This document shows positions 7,791 to 15,357 of a stretch of 16,066 bases of DNA, piece after piece (the stretch's first letter is position 1; every line of letters starts with the position of its first letter). The stretch comes from CAVZXS01 sp963779325 (GTDB lineage Bacteria > Bacteroidota > Bacteroidia > Chitinophagales > Chitinophagaceae), in the NCBI GenBank assembly GCA_963779325.1, contig CAVZXS010000006.1, positions 1-16,066 of the forward strand, written 5' to 3'. The translations under genes and the position numbers were made by a program. The notes below the pieces were generated by a model. That model was not told the DNA's origin. It saw only the letters and a program-made list of their open reading frames with translations, and did no database searches.

Positions 7791-8336
7791 ATGTCAAAAC
7801 TTATTTTAATTGTTTCCTGCTTATTTCTTGCTGCTGCCGGATCAGTAGAAAGTATTTATAATTTTTCCGTAACCGCTATCGAGGGGCACTACAGATCCCT
7901 TGATGTATACAAGGGTAAAAAAATGGTAATTGTAACGCTGCCCGCGCAGCAGAACAGTTCGAACGATTCTTTATTGAATGCACTGGATTCAATAAGAAAT
8001 TTCTACAGCGGTTCTGTATCAATTATTGCAGTGCCCTCTCTTGAAAATGGTTATTCACCTTCGAAAAAAAATGAATTGAAACAGTGGTATCGAAGCAAAT
8101 TGAACTCAGGCGTTATTGTAACAGAAGGCGTATATACGCGGAAAACCTCGGGCAGTAATCAGCATCCGTTATTCAGATGGCTAACCAATGCCGATAAAAA
8201 CGGTCATTTTAATGTAGAAGCTGATGCAGCAGGACAATTTTTTGTAGTAAGTAAGAGCGGCGCATTATATAGTGTTTTACCGAGGGAAGTACCGGCAGCA
8301 ACATTGAAACAGGTATTGGAACAAACAATAGAATAA
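7791..8336 (+). CDS. Glutathione-peroxidase-fold protein lacking catalytic residues, exported
   Basis: The ATG at 7791 opens 181 residues; the longer frame upstream overlaps the DUF5977 gene and is not needed. An N-terminal signal (MSKLILIVSCLFLAAAG) precedes SIYNFSVTAIEGHYRSLDVY and KGKKMVIVTLPA, which match the glutathione peroxidase opening (Y-x-F-x-V-x-x-I-x-G ... L-x-x-Y-K-G-K). HPLFRWLTNADKNGHF (about 125-140) and QFFVVSKSGALYSVLP (149-164) match the family's P-L-[FY]-x-[FW]-L and F-L-V-x-x-x-G-x-V regions. The catalytic Cys/Sec position reads PAQQNSSND, and the usual Gln and Trp are also absent. The only Cys is in the signal (LIVSC, which could be a lipobox but is very close to the N-terminus). 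It is probably a thioredoxin-fold structural or binding protein, not a peroxidase. It sits between the two large RHS-type genes, 35 bp after one and 80 bp before the other. Confidence 0.75.
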   Translation: MSKLILIVSCLFLAAAGSVESIYNFSVTAIEGHYRSLDVYKGKKMVIVTLPAQQNSSNDSLLNALDSIRNFYSGSVSIIAVPSLENGYSPSKKNELKQWYRSKLNSGVIVTEGVYTRKTSGSNQHPLFRWLTNADKNGHFNVEADAAGQFFVVSKSGALYSVLPREVPAATLKQVLEQTIE

Positions 8337-8416
8337 TGGCCGATATGAATGGCTCGCTAATATTACAATAAAAAGCGTATAAAGCGAATTGAAAATAAAA
8401 CTCAAAATCTTTTTAA

Positions 8417-11400
8417 ATGAATAAAAGTTTTAAGCGCAGTTTACCGGTTATCAGCACGGGTGTTATCTTGTTTTCATTTAACATGCAGTTGAATGCACAG
8501 CATATTCCTGCGGCTTACCCGGCAAATACCCAAGTAAACTATGTACGTACTTGGGATGCGATGGCTCCCGAGCCGGATGCCAATACGTTAATGACCCGAC
8601 CGCTAAAAGATGTGAAACAATCCACGCAATATATAGATGGGTTGGGCAGACCGTTACAAACCGTAGTAAAGCAAGGATCGATGGCTACTAATGCTGCCGC
8701 AAACGATTTAGTAAGTGCTACAGAATATGATGAGTTTGGTAGAGAGCAATATAAACATTTACCCTTCGTTGCAAATAATACAGGCGGGAATGCTTCTGTA
8801 ACAGATGGTAATTTTAAACTAAATCCATTTCAACAGCAGGGTACATTTATGAATGCCCAATACGGGACTCAAGCGGAAAACTTTTTTTACAATAAAACTA
8901 ATTTTGAACCCTCGCCGCTCAACAGGGTGACTGAAAGCTATGCACCCGGCATCAATTGGGCCGGCAGCGAAACAAACGCACCTGCACAGCAAAGAAATGT
9001 GCAAATAAAATATTCTATGAATACTGCTGTTGATGCCGTGCAGGTTTGGACCGTAACGGACAATATTACTTCAGGAGAATTTGGTACGTACACTACTTCT
9101 GCCGTCACCGGTATTTACCCCGCAGGAGAATTGTATAAAAATATTACTACCGATGAACATAAAAAGCAGGTTATAGAATTTAAGGATAAACAAGGCAAGG
9201 TAATCTTAAAGAAAGTACAACTAACTTCGACAGCCGATGATGGTACGGGCAGCGGATACGCCGGGTGGCTTTGCACCTATTATATATATGATAATTATAA
9301 TAACCTGCGTTGTGTAGTTCAACCGAAAGGCATTGAATTGCTGACGGGTAATGGTTGGCAACTTACTACTTCCCTGCTTGAGGAACAATGCTTTCGTTAC
9401 GAATACGATTTCCGTAACCGCACAATAAAAAAGAAAGTACCCGGCGCTGCACCGGTATCTTTGGTGTATGATGCAAGGGACAGGGTAGTACTTACGCAGG
9501 ATGGTAACTTAGCGGTCTCCGGTAAATGGATGTACACAGAGTACGATGATTTAAACAGACCTGTTGCTTCAGGTTTATGGCCAAGTGCATTATCGTGGGC
9601 ACAGCATTCGGCCATTGCAAATGGCAGCATATCTTATCCTGCACTAAGCGGACATGAAGAACTCAACCGTACTTTTTATGATAATTATACTTGGTTGGGC
9701 AATTACGGCAATCCACTCGCTGCAACCTATAATAATACCTTTGACAGTTATTTTCAAGCCGTTGCTCCTGCTACATGGCCTTACCCGCAGGCTAATGTAA
9801 AATCCGATCAAATTAGAGGAATGGTTACCGGCAGCAGAACTAAAGTATTGGGTACGGCAAATACTTATTTGTATACCGTAAGCTTTTATAATGAAAAGGG
9901 TCGGGTAATACAGTTACAGAGCACCAATATTACCGGGGGCACGGATATAGTAACTACCCAGTACACATGGGCGGGCCTGCCATTTACGATAGTGCAAAAG
10001 CAGGATAAACCGGGTATCAACCCGCAGAACCAAATTATTGTTACAAAAATGCAATATGATGATTTGGGCAGGGTGCTGAATGTAAAGAAATCGGTAAACA
10101 GCACTATTAACGCAGCGAGTGTAACCAAGCCCGAACAGTTTATAGTGCAAAACGAATATGACCAATTGGGGCAATTAAAGAAAAAAACACTTGGAAATAA
10201 TAATTTGGAAACACTAAGTTTTGATTACAATATCCGCGGATGGTTATTGGGAGCGAACCGTGATTATACAAAAGATTTGAACAGTACCAATTATTTTGGA
10301 TTTGATTTAGGCTATGATAAAGCCAATAACAATATCATCGGCGGGCAAACTTATACTGCTCCGCAGTACAATGGTAATATAGAAGGCATGGTATGGAAAA
10401 GCAAAGGCGATGGTGAGAAAAGAAAATATGATTTTAGTTATGATGCCGCTAACCGATTGATGAAAGCTGACTTTACACAATACACCGGCGGTACATTTAA
10501 CCAAACGGCCGGCGTAAATTATAACATGAAAATGGGTGATGGCAGTAATCCCTTATCTGCTTACGATGCCAACGGAAATATTTTACAAATGCAGCAATGG
10601 GGGTTGAAATTAAATGCATCGCAACAGATAGATAATCTCAGTTACCTGTACCAGACAAACAGTAACAAATTGGTAAGAGTAACTGATACCAACAATGACC
10701 CCGCTACTAAGTTGGGAGATTTTAAAGACGGTGCCAACGTAGCTACGGATGATTATAGCTATGATGTAAACGGTAACCTAAACTTAGATAATAATAAAGC
10801 CATCAGCAGTATTACATACAATCACCTGAATCTTCCATCTGTAATAACAGTTACGGGAAAAGGAACCATTGCCTATACTTACGATGCCGCAGGCAATAAA
10901 ATAAAAAAAGTAACAACCGAGGGAGTTAAGGTCACTACTACACTCTACTTAGGCGGAGCAGTATATCAAAACGATACGCTGCAATTTATAGCCCATGAAG
11001 AAGGCAGAATAAGATTTAAACCCATAGCGGGTGCGGTACCTGCAAGCTTGCAATATGATTACATGCTCAAAGACCATTTAGGTAATGTAAGAATGGTTTT
11101 AACCGATGAAGTGCAACAGGATATTTATCCTGCTGCCACATTAGAGAATGTAACCTTTAACGGCGCTACGGCTATAACAACAGAGAGCCAGTTTTACAAC
11201 ATTAATACGGCTAATGTAGCGAACCAATCAGCCGCAATAGGGATACCGGTATACCAAAACAATAACGGAATAACCAATAATAACCCTTACAGCAATACAG
11301 CCGCCAACAGTGCAAGGCTGTACCAATTAAACGCTACTACCAATACTGTACCCAACAAAACAGGATTAGGCATAGTACTGAAAGTAATGGCAGGAGATAA

Positions 11401-12382
11401 CTTGACTATTTTCGGCAAGAGTTATCATAAGAAACCTGCTGCGGGATACACCTTAGCGGCCAATCCTTTGGCAGTGTTAGATGTAATTAATTTATTTGCG
11501 GGCACATCACTTGTAAGCAGCAAAGGAATAACGGGAACACAAATAAGTACACAGCCGGGTTTTCCTGCAAGTGTGACATGGCTGTTAAACAACCAACCCG
11601 CACAAACTACAAGCACACTCCGTGCATCTATTAACTGGATTATACTTGATGAACAGTTTAAATGGGTAAGCGGCGGTTTTGATATGGTAAATACCGCAGT
11701 GAATACAACAGGAACTTATAAAAATCATACACCGGCTGCAATAAGCATTCCGAAAAATGGTTATATTTATGTGTATTGCAGTAATGAAAGCCAGTACAAT
11801 GTGTTCTTTGATAATTTACAAGTAGTGCATAACAGGGGACCGATATTGGAAGAGACGCATTATTATCCGTTCGGCTTGACGATTGCGGGGATAAGTTCTA
11901 AGGCGGCGGGTAAGTTAGAAAATAAGTATAAGTTTAATGGCAAAGAGTTACAGAGTAATGAGTTCAGCGACGGTAGTGGACTTGAATGGTTAGATTACGG
12001 TGCAAGGATGTATGATAATCAAATAGGACGTTGGATGACGATAGATCCGAAAGCTGATCAGTATCTTGAGACCGGCCCTTATGTTTATGCACTTAATAAC
12101 CCCGTAAATTTAGTCGATTTAGATGGTAGAGAGCCTAGTAAACCAAATCCTCCAAGTGTCAAAGAGATTTTAAGTCAAATTAAAAATGTTTATAAAGACT
12201 GGAGTGCGAAAGTAAAATTTGCGAATAACCTACTTATAGCTGGAGAAAGTTATTATAGAGTTCGAGCAATTAAAAAACACGAAGAAGCTCAAAAAATTAC
12301 TGATAGAATGTTTCCAAATGCGAGGAATGATGCTTTCGGAGGTGGGGGGGCAGAGTTGAATACAAACTTAATCCAGGAGTGA
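8417..12382 (+). CDS. DUF6443 and RHS repeat-associated core protein
   Basis: This uninterrupted 1321-residue frame starts at ATG 8417 with a Sec signal peptide (residues 1-28, ending LNAQ). Residues about 38-170 are DUF6443: NYVRTWDAMAPEPDANTL, STQYIDGLGRPLQTVVKQGS, and YDEFGREQYKHLPFVAN. The body contains YD/RHS repeats, for example YEYDFRNRTIKKKVPGAAP, KMQYDDLGRVLNVKKSV, YDQLGQLKKKTLGNNNLETL and AYTYDAAGNKIKKVTTEG. The RHS core lies at about 1165-1240: YKFNGKELQ (1171), LEWLDYGARMYDNQIGRW, DPKADQYLE (1210), NPVNLVDLDGREP. Such proteins form a shell-like beta structure that in other bacteria encloses a C-terminal toxin; here the tip begins at about 1241. The written frame ends 14 residues past a G7 run (12344-12350); one more G would extend the protein to 12675 (1419 residues). 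The tip matches no toxin family I recognise. Confidence 0.92.
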   Translation: MNKSFKRSLPVISTGVILFSFNMQLNAQHIPAAYPANTQVNYVRTWDAMAPEPDANTLMTRPLKDVKQSTQYIDGLGRPLQTVVKQGSMATNAAANDLVSATEYDEFGREQYKHLPFVANNTGGNASVTDGNFKLNPFQQQGTFMNAQYGTQAENFFYNKTNFEPSPLNRVTESYAPGINWAGSETNAPAQQRNVQIKYSMNTAVDAVQVWTVTDNITSGEFGTYTTSAVTGIYPAGELYKNITTDEHKKQVIEFKDKQGKVILKKVQLTSTADDGTGSGYAGWLCTYYIYDNYNNLRCVVQPKGIELLTGNGWQLTTSLLEEQCFRYEYDFRNRTIKKKVPGAAPVSLVYDARDRVVLTQDGNLAVSGKWMYTEYDDLNRPVASGLWPSALSWAQHSAIANGSISYPALSGHEELNRTFYDNYTWLGNYGNPLAATYNNTFDSYFQAVAPATWPYPQANVKSDQIRGMVTGSRTKVLGTANTYLYTVSFYNEKGRVIQLQSTNITGGTDIVTTQYTWAGLPFTIVQKQDKPGINPQNQIIVTKMQYDDLGRVLNVKKSVNSTINAASVTKPEQFIVQNEYDQLGQLKKKTLGNNNLETLSFDYNIRGWLLGANRDYTKDLNSTNYFGFDLGYDKANNNIIGGQTYTAPQYNGNIEGMVWKSKGDGEKRKYDFSYDAANRLMKADFTQYTGGTFNQTAGVNYNMKMGDGSNPLSAYDANGNILQMQQWGLKLNASQQIDNLSYLYQTNSNKLVRVTDTNNDPATKLGDFKDGANVATDDYSYDVNGNLNLDNNKAISSITYNHLNLPSVITVTGKGTIAYTYDAAGNKIKKVTTEGVKVTTTLYLGGAVYQNDTLQFIAHEEGRIRFKPIAGAVPASLQYDYMLKDHLGNVRMVLTDEVQQDIYPAATLENVTFNGATAITTESQFYNINTANVANQSAAIGIPVYQNNNGITNNNPYSNTAANSARLYQLNATTNTVPNKTGLGIVLKVMAGDNLTIFGKSYHKKPAAGYTLAANPLAVLDVINLFAGTSLVSSKGITGTQISTQPGFPASVTWLLNNQPAQTTSTLRASINWIILDEQFKWVSGGFDMVNTAVNTTGTYKNHTPAAISIPKNGYIYVYCSNESQYNVFFDNLQVVHNRGPILEETHYYPFGLTIAGISSKAAGKLENKYKFNGKELQSNEFSDGSGLEWLDYGARMYDNQIGRWMTIDPKADQYLETGPYVYALNNPVNLVDLDGREPSKPNPPSVKEILSQIKNVYKDWSAKVKFANNLLIAGESYYRVRAIKKHEEAQKITDRMFPNARNDAFGGGGAELNTNLIQE

Positions 12383-12675
12383 AGGAGCCAATTGTAACAA
12401 TTGAAAGGGAAAGGGAAAAAACTCCTTTGGAAAAGAAGAGAGATAAAGCTGTGGAAGATGCTCGGAAATCCGAGGAGACTGCAAATGCTCTCGCAGGGGC
12501 GAGGGAATTATTAGGAAATTTAACAATTGACGGCTTTGTAAAATCACAAGGTAAAGACTTTGCAATTAGCGTGGCAACAGAGGTTAGAGAGCGCTATGAC
12601 AAAGCATCAGAAGAGGGCAAAAAGAATTTTAAGGTAGCTGACAAAACCAAAAAAAGTAATAGTAGAGAGAGTTAA
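12379..12675 (+). CDS. C-terminal tip of the RHS protein, out of frame by one base
   Basis: The frame is open from about 12351, reading GRVEYKLNPGVKEPIVTIER, so the GTG at 12379 is not a convincing start. It continues as a charged helical segment (EREKTPLEKKRDKAVEDARK, ANALAGARELLGNL, FAISVATEVRERYDKASEE) to a stop at 12673-12675. Adding one G to the G7 run at 12344-12350 fuses it exactly to the RHS frame, giving ...FGGGGGRVEY. The K/E-rich coil is unlike a globular toxin domain and is not recognised. A further one-base change in the A7 run at 12649-12655 would extend it through VIVERVNKVVKKLTKSW to a TAG at 12734. Toxin tip, linker or surface module are all possible. Confidence 0.6.
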   Translation: MKEPIVTIEREREKTPLEKKRDKAVEDARKSEETANALAGARELLGNLTIDGFVKSQGKDFAISVATEVRERYDKASEEGKKNFKVADKTKKSNSRES

Positions 12676-13093
12676 TAAAGTGGTGAAAAAATTAACCAAA
12701 TCTTGGAAAAAAATAAATAATCTATGCGTAGCTTAGCAAGTGCGATATATTGTTTACGGCAATTTTCATGCACATTTTGTAATGGAATATCACAAAAAAA
12801 CAAAAAATTTGTTTATGATTAAAGCTGTCACATGTAACCCAAAACAATTTAATTTTTTAGATAGTTTAGCAAGGCATTATGAGGCTGATACCAATTGTGA
12901 AATTTTTATTTATGTTATCGCCAAAATTTCGAATTACAACAAGTAGTTTCGAGGCATACATTTAACAACTTGGAAATAATTTGGAGTTGGTAAACCAGGA
13001 GTAAATATTGGGCTTTAACTTTTTATCAATTCAGGACAATCGTATAGAATTAAAAAGCTTGCACACGGGTTTGAATGGCTGGTTACAAATAAA
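12676..13093 (+). other. Fragmentary coding-like stretch downstream of the RHS tip
   Basis: No intact gene fills this stretch. One frame gives a 68-residue product from GTG 12740 to TAG 12946 (contains FMIKAVTCNPKQFNFLDSLA). Its frame is also open upstream, apart from one TAG at 12734, as VIVERVNKVVKKLTKSWKK. Near 12983-13093 the frame of the next gene reads FGVGKPGVNIGL, a TAA, then INSGQSYRIKKLAHGFEWLV and TNKM, which looks like coding sequence with a local error around 13010-13025. This is where a tip extension, a displaced second tip or an immunity gene would be expected. None can be named. Confidence 0.4.
12740..12946 (+). CDS. Hypothetical 68-residue protein or broken fragment
   Basis: The frame begins with a GTG and runs to a TAG. 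The product has no signal peptide or transmembrane segment and is mixed in composition (HAHFVMEYHKKTKNLF, then NFLDSLARHYEADTNCEIFI). It lies 64 bp after the RHS tip, a usual place for an immunity gene, but its length and weak start make it just as likely a remnant of the tip-coding region. I recognise no family. Confidence 0.3.
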   Translation: MRYIVYGNFHAHFVMEYHKKTKNLFMIKAVTCNPKQFNFLDSLARHYEADTNCEIFIYVIAKISNYNK

Positions 13094-13435
13094 ATGGCAG
13101 ATAGTATTGTAAATGGGGCAACTCATTTTTTTTCTAATACAGATTTTTTTAATGGAATTTTATATATAATGAACCAAATTATTGTTGCGACTAAATCAGT
13201 ATCTTGGAATTTTTGTAAAGATAGTTACGACAAAGACTGTATTGTAAAAGTTAAAGTAAAAAAAATAATATCCAAAGAAACCGCTGCTTTAAAAATACTC
13301 ACAAGTGATGATGAGGAAATTTTGCTTAACTATACCGCGTATATGGGAAATTTAATCGAAAAGTTGGAGAAGAGTAAAAATGTTCGACTTTTTTATCGAA
13401 ATAAGGATAGTCTTAGAAAGAAGGATATTTATTAG
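13094..13435 (+). CDS. Hypothetical protein downstream of the RHS gene
   Basis: The product from ATG 13094 is 113 residues with no signal peptide. It contains NGATHFFSNTDFFNGILYIM and MNQIIVATKSVSWNFCKDSY, then a lysine-rich half (IVKVKVKKIISKETAALKIL, NLIEKLEKSKNVRLFYRNK). The frame is open upstream back to 13019 with coding-like residues (QSYRIKKLAHGFEWLVTNK), so the true start may be earlier and hidden by an indel near 13016. It ends in TAG at 13433-13435, seven bases before the end of a convergent gene. Its location suggests an RHS tip remnant or an immunity protein. That is inference only; no family is recognised. Confidence 0.5.
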   Translation: MADSIVNGATHFFSNTDFFNGILYIMNQIIVATKSVSWNFCKDSYDKDCIVKVKVKKIISKETAALKILTSDDEEILLNYTAYMGNLIEKLEKSKNVRLFYRNKDSLRKKDIY

Positions 13436-13442
13436 GGGTACT

Positions 13443-13681
13443 TTAGTAGAATATCGCTATTTCAATAAAGACCAAAATAGCAAAAACGACTATGAGCAGA
13501 GTTAGCTTATGGGTATAGTTGAAGTCGTTCGTATAGTCTTTCTGATAATAGAAACTATATCTGGGTATAGGAAATAATATATTGCTTTTATAAGATGTTT
13601 AAAGCTCTTGAATATCAGTTTGGTCAGAAGTACAAAAACCGCTATGTTTATGAGAAGTATAAAAATTAGTTTTTTGCTCAT
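13443..13681 (-). CDS. Small two-helix membrane protein, frame broken once
   Basis: Read on the minus strand from ATG 13679-13681: MSKKLIFILLINIAVFVLLT is a first membrane helix, followed by a basic loop (KLIFKSFKHLIKAIYYF, LYPDIVSIIRK). The neighbouring frame then continues DYTNDFNYTHK and a second helix, LTLLIVVFAILVFIEIAIFY, ending in TAA at 13443-13445. One missing base at the G of AAG|AC (plus-strand GTCTTTCT, near 13537) joins the two; 239+1 bases makes exactly 80 codons. The two hydrophobic helices, the M-S-K-K start and the seamless junction support a real gene of 79 residues. Both termini probably face the same side of the inner membrane. Function unknown. It converges with the plus-strand gene ending at 13435, with only seven bases between them and no visible terminator. 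Confidence 0.7.
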
Positions 13682-13867
13682 TTTATGAGTGATAATAATA
13701 GACGTCTAAGTTATGGAAATGTATTAAACTGTTAATTTTATAAAAAATAAATAATGCAAAAGAACTCTCGAGTTTCAGAATGGTTTGCTTTTTTACTATT
13801 AAATCTATTTTATATTCTGTAAAATAAGCATTTCGGAAATTCTTCCTTGTAACTCACAACTAGTAAA

Positions 13868-13896
13868 TTGTAAATCAGGCGGTGTTGATTATTTTG
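13868..13896 (+). promoter_or_regulatory. Candidate Bacteroidota promoter for the barrel gene
   Basis: TTG (13868-13870), a 19-base spacer, then TATTTTG (13890-13896). The Bacteroidota consensus is TTG, 19 bases, TAnnTTTG. The -7 box is one T short, which may be natural variation or another homopolymer-length error. It lies about 48 bases before the ATG at 13944, the right distance for that gene. Confidence 0.4.
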
Positions 13897-13943
13897 CACA
13901 TTAATTGCTGTTTACTATCTTCAATAATTACTAAAATTTATTT

Positions 13944-14141
13944 ATGAAATATATCCTTACCCTCACAGCAGCACTGTTGCTATCATTTTGCATTACAAAG
14001 TCCAATGCCCAGTCCAATTATCGTAAAGGTTTTATAGTAACCGATAAGGGAGATAATATTACCAGGTGGATTCATTACCGCCAATGGGGAAAAAATTCAC
14101 GAACAACAAAAGTGAAATCAGATTCATTAGCAACTGATTGA
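13944..14141 (+). CDS. Fragment 1 of the broken barrel gene: signal peptide and start of soluble domain
   Basis: From ATG 13944, MKYILTLTAALLLSFCITKS is a Sec signal peptide, followed by NAQSNYRKGFIVTDKGDNIT and RWIHYRQWGKNSRTTKVK. The frame stops at TGA 14139-14141. Adding one T to the TT at 14138-14139 reads through into KTYSVKEIAAF without loss. Confidence 0.7.
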   Translation: MKYILTLTAALLLSFCITKSNAQSNYRKGFIVTDKGDNITRWIHYRQWGKNSRTTKVKSDSLATD

Positions 14142-14515
14142 AAACATATTCTGTAAAAGAAATCGCGGCTTTTGAAATACCGGGTTTTGACCGTTATGTG
14201 AGAGCCGTTGTTTCAATAGATCAAACGCCTGAAAATATTAATGAACTGAAGGAAGACATTACCTATGGTACAATCACGGATACGGTTTTTTTACGAGCGC
14301 TGTTAAAATCTAAAATCAGTTTATACGAATGGATAGGCCCCAAAACACATTTTTATATAAAGGAAGATGGGAAAGATTATGTAGAATTACTAAACAAGTA
14401 TTTTTTATCGGGCAGTACGGGAAAACTTTCAACTTCGGAAGAATACAAAAATCAACTCATTCAATTTGCAGATAAATCTAAAAAATCAGATGAGTTGCTT
14501 TCCGCTATCGATTAG
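14138..14515 (+). CDS. Fragment 2 of the broken barrel gene: soluble domain
   Basis: The TTG at 14138 directly follows a TGA in its own frame and is not a credible start; this is the continuation of fragment 1. It holds YSVKEIAAFEIPGFDRYVRA, TDTVFLRALLKSKISLYEWI and HFYIKEDGKDYVELLNKYFL, the conserved middle of the family, and ends SAID. One base missing in GATTA|GGC (14510-14515) separates it from GWYRQADMPKKLKKLKG in the next frame. Confidence 0.65.
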   Translation: MKTYSVKEIAAFEIPGFDRYVRAVVSIDQTPENINELKEDITYGTITDTVFLRALLKSKISLYEWIGPKTHFYIKEDGKDYVELLNKYFLSGSTGKLSTSEEYKNQLIQFADKSKKSDELLSAID

Positions 14516-14733
14516 GCTGGTACAGGCAGGCTGATATGCCTAAAAAATTAAAGAAACTCAAGGGCAATTTAATTAAGTATTATTTATAAGGTTACGAAAC
14601 CTAAACTAAGCAGTTCGCCTTTCATGGGGAAGGTTTTGTTTATTCTTCTTTAAAATTTGCAGGAAGCGCTACTCCCGTATCAGGTTTAAATTATAGCAAA
14701 AGCCTTAAACCTTTAATTACTGCTGGTATTGAC

Positions 14734-15084
14734 TTGCCATTATTGCGAAATCTCGGAAACTTAATTATGCGATTAGAGTTATCTTATTACAGTATGCGAT
14801 TTGAAGCTGCTGATTCTGTAAAAGGCTTTTTAGGAACAGACTATATAAGTTATAAATTAAAAAATAATAACCTCGCTGCGGGAGTTTCACTATTGTATAA
14901 TGTCATTAACCAACCTAAGAATAAGCTCTATATTGGAGCAGGTGCCGCTTTTAACTTTGCCGGATACGCGGTTAATAAGTATAATGCCTTTTTGGGTTTT
15001 TCTTCAAGAACGGAAGAAAAATCACCCTATCTTGATTTGAAAAAAGCTGGATTGGTAACCAACAGCAGGTTACTTAATCAATAA
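14734..15084 (+). CDS. Fragment 3 of the broken barrel gene: beta-barrel
   Basis: The frame is open from 14605 and becomes in-register coding at CAT 14623 (HGEGFVYSSLKFAG), so the start at 14734 is internal. Strand-like segments alternate with turns (MRLELSYYSMRFEAADSVKG, AAGVSLLYNVINQPKNKLYI). It ends in an artificial tail, SRLLNQ. One base fewer between 15056 and 15068 continues as GYLINKKIELAASVLLKGSF to the natural end at 15197-15199. Confidence 0.65.
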   Translation: MPLLRNLGNLIMRLELSYYSMRFEAADSVKGFLGTDYISYKLKNNNLAAGVSLLYNVINQPKNKLYIGAGAAFNFAGYAVNKYNAFLGFSSRTEEKSPYLDLKKAGLVTNSRLLNQ

Positions 15085-15246
15085 GAAGATTGAACTGGCC
15101 GCATCTGTACTATTGAAAGGGTCGTTTACAAGTTTTATTAATTTTTCTTTGAAACCTCAAATGGCCGCCTTTAGTATTAATTATCATTTCGAGAAGTAAT
15201 TTTCCCCCGGATGCTTGCTAATAAATCAAACTAAGCTACCGCATTT

Positions 15247-15290
15247 AAAAAAAATACGGAAGGTTTAAAGATTGCCCTCTGTATTTTTTG
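15247..15290. terminator. Bidirectional hairpin terminator between convergent genes
   Basis: AAAATACGGA (15251-15260) pairs with TCTGTATTTT (15278-15287 region) over about ten base pairs with one G-T wobble and a roughly 18-base loop. It is flanked by A and T runs, so on the plus strand it ends in TTTTTT. It lies 50 bp after the barrel gene stop and suits termination of that gene. Confidence 0.5.
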
Positions 15291-15310
15291 ACTATGGCTT
15301 TTACTTCCAA

Positions 15311-15337
15311 CAAAAAGCCCACCGTCTTTAGGTAGGG
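15311..15337 (-). terminator. Rho-independent terminator of atpC
   Basis: On the minus strand CCCTACC and GGTGGG form a stem (one bulged T) with a seven-base loop TAAAGAC, followed by CTTTTTG. It begins 21 bases after the atpC stop at 15358, in the correct orientation. The bulge may itself be one of the single-base anomalies. Confidence 0.6.
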
Positions 15338-15357
15338 TATATCTTTTTATAGAAGTA

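Larger units (their letters stand above)
13944..15199 (+). pseudogene. Outer-membrane beta-barrel protein gene with five frame breaks
   Basis: Joining all frames gives 418 residues with no nonsense codon left. It has a Sec signal peptide (cleavage near NAQ, residue 23), an N-terminal soluble domain (YRKGFIVTDKGDN ... YSVKEIAAFEIPGFDRYVRA ... TDTVFLRALLKSKISLYEWI), a linker (WYRQADMPKKLKKLKGN), and a C-terminal barrel. The barrel reads GFVYSSLKFAGSATP, LITAGIDLPLLRNLGNLIMR, NKLYIGAGAAFNFAGYAVNK, LINKKIELAASVLLKGSFTS, and ends AFSINYHFEK. Breaks lie near 14137 (one base missing), 14513 (missing), 14584 (extra T), 14620 (missing T) and 15056-15068 (extra). I recall proteins of this layout, about 420 residues, from Chitinophagaceae; their function is unknown. 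All breaks are one base and three sit in T runs or next to them. Sequencing or assembly error therefore seems likelier than decay, but I list it as a pseudogene because the written sequence cannot encode it. Confidence 0.75.

Noticed and set aside
8819..11616. Several 60-90 residue minus-strand frames inside the RHS gene
   Set aside because: All are shadows of the intact 1321-residue RHS frame with its clear motifs.
12379..12675. Independent immunity gene
   Set aside because: The frame joins the RHS frame exactly by one G and its GTG start has no support; it reads as the tip, not a separate gene.
13595..13669. 24-residue plus-strand frame (MFKALEYQFGQKYK...)
   Set aside because: It is antisense to the two-helix membrane protein, which has much stronger coding features.
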